From contig NC_081412.1 of NCBI RefSeq assembly GCF_030272615.1, positions 18,329,932 to 18,393,931 on the forward strand: DNA of 64,000 bases. Reading direction: 5' to 3'. Below the pieces are notes generated by a model. The model was not told the DNA's origin. It saw nothing but the letters and a program-made list of their open reading frames with translations, and did not search any database. This stretch comes from Cryptomeria japonica (Eukaryota > Streptophyta > Pinopsida > Cupressales > Cupressaceae). The translations under genes and the position numbers were made by a program. This document shows, in pieces, positions 56,648 to 64,000 of this stretch; the first letter of the stretch is position 1, and the number at the start of each line of letters is the position of its first letter.

Positions 56648-57017
56648 AGATCGACCATCTGCATTAAATGAAACTTCTCTATTTTCTGACCGTTCTCTGT
56701 GCTTTATTTTCTATATTTAGCAAACTCAATCTGTCTCACAAGATTTAATATGCTACCTATCAATCATCTTGAGCTGCACACCAATCTTCTACAGATCCAC
56801 CATCAATGCATTCTCTAACCTCTATACAGATTAGATCGACCAATGCCTTTAAATGAAACTTCTCTATTTTCTGACTGTTCTCTGTACTTTATTTTCTATA
56901 TTTAGCAAACTCAATCTGTCTCACAAGATTTAATATGCTACCTATCAATCATCTTGAGCTGCACACCAATCTTCTACAGATCCACCATCAATGCATTCTC
57001 TAACCTCTATACAGATT
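56648..57017 (+). repeat. Tandem duplication, 2 x 185 bp
   Basis: Units start AGATCGACCA at 56648 and 56833, and a third start begins at 57018. The two copies differ at only a few positions. Confidence 0.95.
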
Positions 57018-57150
57018 AGATCGACCAATGCCTCATTTGAATGCAAGAACACCACCAACACCAACTACAGTATTGTAATAATTGTATTTGACCACTTGGA
57101 ATACACATTGCATCATAATCATCGTCCAGATCATTCAGTCAATCCTGGTC

Positions 57151-58663
57151 AACTGAGACGTAGGACTTTGTGACAATCAGGCTGCAAATGTGGCATGCTT
57201 TGTAGATACACATCGGGCTCACAACTAGCAATAATATCGATTCTCTCTATGACCTTATGTATGAAAGGTTTTCTCATTGGGGAAAATCTCTCCGATCCCT
57301 TGTATCTCTTGGATTTTGCTTCCCTCACAGTCATTGTTGAGAGTGACACTGATTGTCCAACAAGAACACATCCATTGGCATGATTTCAACTATCAAGAAA
57401 ACATCAAAAATGTTACACCATAGAACAAAGTCTCTCCGATGTCTTCAATCAATTGTTAGCACTTATCAGCAATAGTCTCTCCGATGAGCAACACTATCAA
57501 CCTTATCAACAAGAGAACAACTATTGACAAAAGATAGAAGAAGTCACATTGAAGAGAAAAGTCACTCTGATGTCTTCAGTCAACCGGCATCGGCAATAGT
57601 CTCGCCAATCAATATGGCTTGACTTCTTACTCACATTGGGGTAACTCAACCTGATGTGTCTCCCTATAGCTCTATTGGCATGACTTTTATTGTCGATTTG
57701 TCCACTGGTATCTCACACCACTTTTATAACTCACCTCGACAGTCATCCATTAGCTATATTCTTCCCAATATCCTTCTAATGCCTTTAGTTCCTCTCATTG
57801 TACACATCAGCTTGAGTCATTCTAATGTTCCTCTATACTCAATATGTTGCTATGAGTTACGCCGATAGCTTTTCCAAAACTGCCAAATGACATCGGCCTA
57901 ACTCTTCCTGATGGTATCAATCTCGCTGATTCATTTGGCTTATCTCACTATTCGCATTGGGGTGACTTAACCCGATACACCTCCATGTTCTTTTGTTGGT
58001 ATAACTTGCATTGTTAGGCTAATTTCCAGAATCTCACCCTAGCTATATAAATCCTGTCAATGTCAAACTCATTGACCAAACTCTTCTTGATCAAAACTCC
58101 ACCTGTGGATGTGTATCGACATGACATAAGAAGTCAGGTTGACAACTTTGAGCTCACTCCAAAGAAGATCATCACACTGATATAGTTTGTATGTCTGTTT
58201 GCCAGAATGTCTCTCCTTGATGTCAATACAAGTTCTTTTTCCACAACAGGTGCTCCTATTGGTGCAACATGAGGAGGTCTGTCTGATCATAACTTATCAT
58301 ATGCAAAGAATACAACTTCCAACATTGGTCAGAATCACATTGATGAATAGAAAACATACTCCACAACCTCATCGGCAAGACACACTTTGATAAGACTATT
58401 CTGACCCATCATCTGCCAAAGTCACGTCGATCACACAGACCAAAGATAATTCAAGATCACTACGCAGACTAGCTAGAGTTACACTAATCAGGTCACCAAA
58501 AGGGACTTCTCCAACACAACTCAGATCGGCCAGAGTCTCATCGATCTAATTGCTTTCAGAACTTCCAAGAGCCTTTCCCAAATCGGCAAGAGTCTCACTG
58601 ATCTGAACTCTTGTCATTATTCTTATCGATAAGACTTTCCAAGGTCTTATTGATTTGCTTCTT
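57151..58663 (+). other. Repeat-rich sequence without a gene
   Basis: Irregular repetition of GTCTC(T/A)CCGATG, ATCGGCAA(T/G)AGTCTC and similar words. It may be a variable part of element G's LTR or an unrecognised repeat. ORFs here show no known domain. Confidence 0.5.
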
Positions 58664-59143
58664 CTTGTTGGTATTTTGGTATGGTTTTTTCATTGATGTC
58701 AACACCTACTAGACACTATCAACTCTAGCAATTTGGAGAATCAACAACATTCACTAGCAAGTACACAGTCACTGATATCTGGTACACCGGCAAGATATAA
58801 TGTTCACCAGCACTTGGAATGGCATGGAAAACACATGGTTATGTTGAAGAAATCATTTGGACACCTTGTCTGAAAGATTGGTTTATTGGAATAATTGTAT
58901 TTGCATACTTGCTATTACCGGCTAATAGATCCAGGGTATACACCGGCAGGTTTATCTTTTCCAGATCAACATGGCACGCTATGGAGATGATTTATTATTG
59001 TTGTAAATGCATTAAGTCGACATGTACAATCGGTTATTGCATCGGATATTGTTTTGTTTGTAACATGTTTTTTGTAATATCTTGTAGAGCCGACCTACTA
59101 AAATTGGTCTTAGGTTATGGTACAAATGTAAGATCTTATAGCA
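58664..59143 (+). repeat. Truncated LTR of the F family
   Basis: TGTTGGTATTTTGGTATGG at the left edge; it matches F (reverse complement) to GTAAGATCTTAT, then stops. About 570 bp of the 3' part are missing. Confidence 0.9.
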
Positions 59144-60770
59144 AATGATTACAAATTAGGATTTAATTACATGCAATGATCAATCCTAATTACATCATTT
59201 CAATTTCCTTTTGTTCTTTGAGGTCTAGACTTCATGTAGCATAGGAATTCGGAAATCATCAAAGCAAATCAATATTAGTCATAGCTCAATCACAAAAGCT
59301 CAAATGCAATGATCAATCCTAATTACATCCAATAGAGACATGAAAGCAAAACATTCAAGATTAAAACCAAGCAAACCAAATGCAGATCTGAATATCTCCT
59401 TCATGCGGCTCCATTGTCCTTCTTTCTTCTTCAAATAACTTTGTTTGTGGATCTCACCTACAAGTGTATAAACATGAGATGAAAGAAAGTAGACAAGATA
59501 GAAGCGCAAGAATACTCGAAGTGTGATTGATTCAACAAAGTGATTATTCAAAAAAATGATTCGTTCGATAATGTGATTATTAGATCAAGATTGAAGAAAT
59601 TCATCCAGTTTATAGACAAATTGGAGAAAAGACAAGATTAGCATGAATTAGATTCAAATGGAAATTTCAAATTAAGAATGACAAATATGACAAATTTATG
59701 ACAAATTTGCACTTTCTATGCAAAATTTATTGATTGATAATTTATGACAAGATTATGACAAATTTCTATGTCAAAATTGATTGATTGTCAATTATGACAA
59801 ATTATGACAAATTGAAATGCCATTCCCATGAAATTAGGAGAAAAATAGGAGGAAATTGAATTAGAAATTAGGAAAATTAGAAAATTGGAAAATAGGAATT
59901 AGGAAATTAGAAAATGAGGAAATTAGGAATTAGGAAATTAGGAGAAATTAGGAATTTAGTGAATTAATCAATAATTTTTCATTTATTAATTAATTGACAA
60001 AAAGAGGAATAATTAGTTAGCCAATTAAATTAAACATTTAATTGTGACATGAAGACCTAGGATAAATAAATAAATTATTTAACCTAGAGAGAGAAGTGAC
60101 AAACAGGGTTAAATGAATAAACTCATGAAACCCTAAAAGATGAATTAGAAATGCAAGGATGACAATTAGGTCTTGACAAAGGATAATTGATATCGATTCG
60201 ATTTGATCATGACTCTGACTTGATAAAAGACTAATGCTGACAAACGATTTGATTGATAAATGTGCCAATTGACAAGGAACAATGACTAATTGATTCAAAT
60301 TGACACAATTGAGAAAGACGATGATTGATGACAAATCGATCGCAAAATGATGAAATTGACAAGAGGACATGGATCGATGACACAATAGATCACAAGACAA
60401 CAAGATTGATGACAAATTGATCAAAATACAAGAATCATTGACAATTATCGATTGCATGATGACAAGATTGATAAGAGGACAAAACCCTAATTAGGATTGA
60501 CGATGTCCAAAATGATGACAAATGAATATGCACCTAGATGCGACAGGATAAGATTGACCAAAATCATGACTGATATTGGTTTTGACAAGACCAAATTTGA
60601 AAATGAGACAAATGGAGAATGTAGAAGAAGGACTCGATGCTCGCAAATGATAAAAGACCAAGTGCATGACATAGGAGAAATGTTAATGCGATGCAAAAAC
60701 CCTAAAACAAGACAATGCGCAAATGTTAAAGTATGATTTCGCAAGTGTTGACCATTTTTAGGTGTCTACA
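59144..60770 (-). repeat. E5 3' LTR
   Basis: The - strand starts TGTAGACACCTAAAAATGG at 60770. A/T- and GA-rich U3; TATA box CTATAAACT at 59607-59615. GCAATGATCAATCCTAATTA is repeated at 59175 and 59308. The left end is set by the F-family junction and is approximate. Confidence 0.75.
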
Positions 60771-61052
60771 TTTTTCCCCTCTTTGAGATAATGCGATTTC
60801 AAGCGTTGTTTCAAAGAACAATAATGAAAATGCCCCAGACAATAATAATGACATATGCATGCCCCCTCGAGGAATTGGCCAGAAACATGCAGAAAAGAGG
60901 CCAATTGATCGATAAAAATGATAGGATCTAATAGGAGCAAACAGACTAACAATCGGAGATCGGATGTGGAAAGGGAAAGAAATTGAAGGTGCAAAAGACC
61001 ATGACCAACATGAGATGGAGAGAGTGCACGTCCATCTATGCACTGACAAAGA

Positions 61053-61060
61053 TCTATAAA
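61053..61060 (+). promoter_or_regulatory. TATA box of the E5 PMD gene
   Basis: TCTATAAA followed by CTCATTTGCA at 61084-61093, the spacing seen in E1 and E2. Confidence 0.7.
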
Positions 61061-61221
61061 TGAGACAAAAAGAGTGAAAATTGCTCATTTGCACTAGCCC
61101 AAGAGGAGAATTTGTTGCTCTGGAAAAGGACACTTGCAAAGAGATGGTGAACATTCCAAGGGTAGATCACCTTGGAGAATGTGTACGCATGTACAAATGA
61201 CCAGATGATGCAAGAGCAGTG

Positions 61222-61604
61222 GTATGTATCTCAAAAACCCATGTTTTCAATTTTATGAATTTGACTGGCTTGCGGGACATTGCGAGACCCATAGGAAATG
61301 CAGAAACTATCTTCTGCACTTATGTAGGGTGAATTTTGTGCTTGTGTAATGTCTTCTATGCTTGTGTAGGGAGACACAAGCGCTAGATATGTGACATAGG
61401 TGCAGGATACACAACACAAGCGCAATTGTGCCCTGGGAACTCAATTTAGGTCAAAAATAGCATGCAAATGACTCGGAAAGGGGGGATAAGGGTAGGATAG
61501 GTCAGAATAGATGAAAAACACCCTGATTTAGACATGAAATGAGGAAATGCAACCCGTAGGAGAAAACCCTAAAACTGACAAAATATGCCCCAATTGTGAT
61601 GCAG
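61222..61604 (+). other. Probable first intron of the E5 PMD gene
   Basis: Donor-like GTATGT at 61222 is 169 bp after the TATA box (155 in E2). Acceptor candidates are GCAG at 61601-61604 and ACAG seven bases on. 61310-61440 contains loosely repeated TGCTTGTG, CAAGCGC and GTGCAGG words, a weak counterpart of the AGCGCAT arrays. Confidence 0.4.
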
Positions 61605-63357
61605 TCGACAGTATCCATTGATCACGCGGGAGAACCGACCAGACTGCTTCATGTTACGACATAGACTCAGGAGCACAGACAGAGATACACTAGTAGGACT
61701 TGGGATATACTATATCACATTCATGCCTGAGCTTAGGGCAAACATAGGACTGCTTACTGCATTAGCAGAGCGATGTCATTCGGAGACCTCCTCATTCCAT
61801 CTAGCGACTAGAGAGGTGACTGTGACACTAGAGGATGTATGGTGTATCCTCTGTATTCTGATTCATGGAGAGATGATAGAGTATGACCCAGTGACAGGGA
61901 GAGACGTGTTGTGTAGATTATTTGAGTGCAACACAGATGATCTGGATATCGTATAGAGGGAGATCAGCTAGGAGACCATGGCATCAGAGTATGATCGGTG
62001 ATATGTGGTGAAAGCAGTGATTATAGCATGCCTACTAGCAGGGGACAGACGAGGACATGGATTCCCTATTGGATGGGGAAGAGTGCTAGAGTGGATGGTG
62101 ACAGAGGGGATGGTGTATGCATGGGGACCATGTGTACTGGCTATGCTATATTTTTAGTTGCACCAGATAGCATATCAGGGAGTTCGGACTTTGAGCTGTG
62201 GAGTCACATTGTTACAGGTATGGGCATTTGAGCACATAACCATATGTTGACCGATTGTAGAGAGACAAGTGTTACCACATTGACCATATGTGTACTACTA
62301 TGGGGGAGCACTGAGACAGGGTCTGTTTGGATACATATTGTATTGGCAACATGAGCTAGATAGATTGAGAGAGTTCACATGGAGGCCATATCGTGATTGC
62401 CCTGGATGGTCAGATGGTAGTGATGAGCTACCGTATTGTAGAGGGGAGAGGTACCTGATTGGGCTACTAGTGAATCACCAAAGAGTGATTGAGATGTACC
62501 TACCAGAGAGAGTCAAACAACAGTTTGGAGAGAGGCAGGATGTACCCAGGAGGACTGCACACTTTGCCCGATCTCACAAAGAGACGAGTCAGTGGGGGAG
62601 TATGATTCAGCCACACATAGCATATGCTGACTTCAAACAACTACAGTAGAGACAGTGGGATTGGAGATCAAATGTGGAGGACATTGGGATGACAGAGGAG
62701 TATGAGAGATGGTTTGCACGACGACAACCAGTGCCATTGACAGATCCCAATATTCCAATATCGAGGAGACAGGAGGACTTCCCACTCACAGAAGAGGAGG
62801 AGGGAGATGATGAGGACGAGGAGGATGAGGGTGGTGATGAGAATGAGGAGGATGATGAGGACATAGATGAGGAGGGGGATGACGAGGATGAGTCAGATTC
62901 AGGCGAGCATGAGGCATTGAAAGATATACCCATAGAGCTGGAGACAGCTAGGATAGAGGAGATGGAGATGTGCAGGGCTACCATAGCGAGTCAACATGAT
63001 CATATTGCGACTTTAGAGAGATAGAATGCCATCTTGAGGACAAAGCAGGATCAGTTCAGAGTGGAGATAGCCAGACTTACATCAGCTCGAGATACAGCAA
63101 TAGCTCAGGCACAGCGAGAGGAACAGAGAGTCACTGAGTATATTGGGTCGATTAGGGATGCCAATGCACGGGAGATGGCACAGATGTTGGTAGAGACCGG
63201 AGAGGAGATACACCATTGGAGGACATTATATGAGAGTGCAGTCCCGCTAGAGCAGAGAGCAGCTTCATATCGAGCACAATCGAGGACAGAGAGCAGGGCA
63301 CACTCTCGGAGGTCATTGAGCAGCATGGGGGTGAGTGGACCTATGAGACCACCATAG
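61605..63357 (+). pseudogene. PMD gene of E5 (most complete)
   Basis: Parts in order: LVGLGIYYITFMPELRANIG and ALAERCHSETSSFHLATREV, TVTLEDVWCILCILIHGEMI (61618-61956); DRRGHGFPIGWGRVLEWMVT (near 62045); CGVTLLQVWAFEHI (near 62200); RLREFTWRPYRDCPGW and RYLIGLLVNHQRVIEMYLPE (62290-62649); FARRQPVPLTDPNIPISRRQ; an acidic run of about 45 Asp/Glu (near 62795-62900); a coiled coil (IARLTSARDTAIAQAQREEQ ... WRTLYESAVPLEQRAASY); and a Ser/Arg tail ending at a TAG at 63355. About seven stops and one frame change. The middle of the PMD is shortened between LFECNTDDLDIV and the GDRRGHG part. Confidence 0.87.
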
Positions 63358-64000
63358 CCAAGACCTGGGACAGCAAGGACATCATCACTGAGACATGGTA
63401 GGGATGAGGAGGACAGAGGGAGCACCCAATGACAGAGGCATGTACTCCTTATGATAGAGACATATGTAGTTTGACATGATGTAGTCAGCCTGCGGGCCAT
63501 ACTTAGGATAGGCAGTCCAATTTTGTACTCCGATATTATTTTGACATATGATATGATATGCATTGATATGACAGGATGCAATGTGTTATGACTTATGTTA
63601 TTTTCCATGTATGGATGACTTATGCACTGTTTATTGTGGAACATGTATGGATGTATTTTTTATGTGTTTTTGATGCATTTATAATATGAAATGGATAAAA
63701 TGCATGATGTGATGCTTGATGTGATGTTTGATATAATGCAAATGTACTAACCAATGAATGCAGGATGCAGCATATGTGTGTGGGAAATTAGAGCACTAGA
63801 CCAAACTGATGGAAGAAATGTTAGTAAGAAGAAATGAAACAGAGGATAGTTAGAGACGAAGAAAAAAAAAAACTTGCTTTCAGTAATGCGCTTTGTAGGT
63901 GAGAACCTTTATTTTAATGTAGCAAAATGGATGCGTAGCATCATGGCATTGAAGGCAAGCGCTGAAATGCAACCCTGTTGGATACAATTGTTTAATTGTG
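63358..64000 (+). other. Sequence downstream of the E5 PMD gene
   Basis: No gene. Repeated GATATGATATG and GATGTGATG words, as in E2 after its PMD gene, then an A run at 63866. Confidence 0.55.

Larger units (their letters stand above)
55767..57150 (-). repeat. Element G 5' LTR (right end unresolved)
   Basis: The - strand ends CATTGTGTTCCTTCA at 55767. It shares family marks: CCCAATGTGGGAAAAACC near 55932 and GAGGGGGTGAGTT near 55792. It holds two tandem repeats. I cannot place its outer end; it may reach 58663. Confidence 0.6.
60771..64000 (-). mobile_element. E5: 3' part of a Tat-type element, runs off the edge
   Basis: Purine tract (AAAGAGGGGAAAAA on the - strand, 60771-60784), the GAGGGGGCAT tract (60861-60870), the PMD gene on the + strand, then low-complexity sequence. 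Pol, if present, lies outside the window. Confidence 0.85.

Noticed and set aside
59300-59551. Possible small gene on the - strand with a hydrophobic start
   Set aside because: It lies in the E5 LTR near its TATA box and has no homologue in the other LTRs.
62607-62984. Ser-rich ORF on the - strand
   Set aside because: Complement of the Asp/Glu run in the E5 PMD gene.

Overview
The window is repeat DNA from a large seed-plant genome. I found no host single-copy gene, rRNA or tRNA. It is a nest of LTR retrotransposons of two lineages, most broken by stops and frameshifts. A gymnosperm or other very large plant genome would fit the many diverged, nested elements, but this is an inference; no host marker is present.

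Lineage 1 is Ty3/gypsy of the Tat/Ogre type: dual RNase H, LTRs starting TGTAGA/TGCAGA, and a purine tract directly before the 3' LTR. There are four copies. E1 (132-18249, + strand) is the only one with gag-pol. E2 (26387-32968, - strand) is a 3' part. E3 (+ strand, 34313-39645 continuing at 53535-about 55450) is split by later insertions. E5 (- strand, about 59144-64000) runs off the right edge. All four carry, between pol and the 3' LTR and on the opposite strand, a plant mobile domain (PMD) gene. Each PMD unit has a TATA box just inside the 3' LTR, a probable first intron holding degenerate short repeats (AGCGCAT type), and one long coding exon. The first 131 bases repeat the end of E1's internal region, so E1 appears to be part of a head-to-tail array sharing LTRs.

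Lineage 2 has copia-like termini: LTRs TGTTGG...AACA, an initiator-Met-type primer site, and an AAAGGGGGAGA tract before the 3' LTR. It is represented by B2 (18250-20154 plus LTR to 21279, - strand), B1 (about 21280-26386, - strand), a fragment A (32969-34312, +), C (39646-45766, +) and D (45780-53534, +). C, D and B1 have no protease, integrase or reverse transcriptase. They carry ORF1 (a short Gag-like coiled coil with four CCHC knuckles) and ORF2 (about 1,150 codons in D, unknown function), with a TATA box about 150 bp before ORF2. This ORF1/ORF2 family is the best candidate here for something undescribed. A related solo LTR (F, 51849-52897) with a 5-bp target duplication sits in D's 3' LTR, and a truncated relative lies at 58664-59143.

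Order of events read from the nesting: E2 was interrupted by B1/B2, and B2 by the E1 array; E3 was interrupted by C and D, and D by F. From 55455 to 58663 there is a - strand copia Gag fragment, its primer site and 5' LTR with tandem repeats, then unresolved repeat sequence. Nearly every coding region is a pseudogene; D is the most intact lineage 2 copy.
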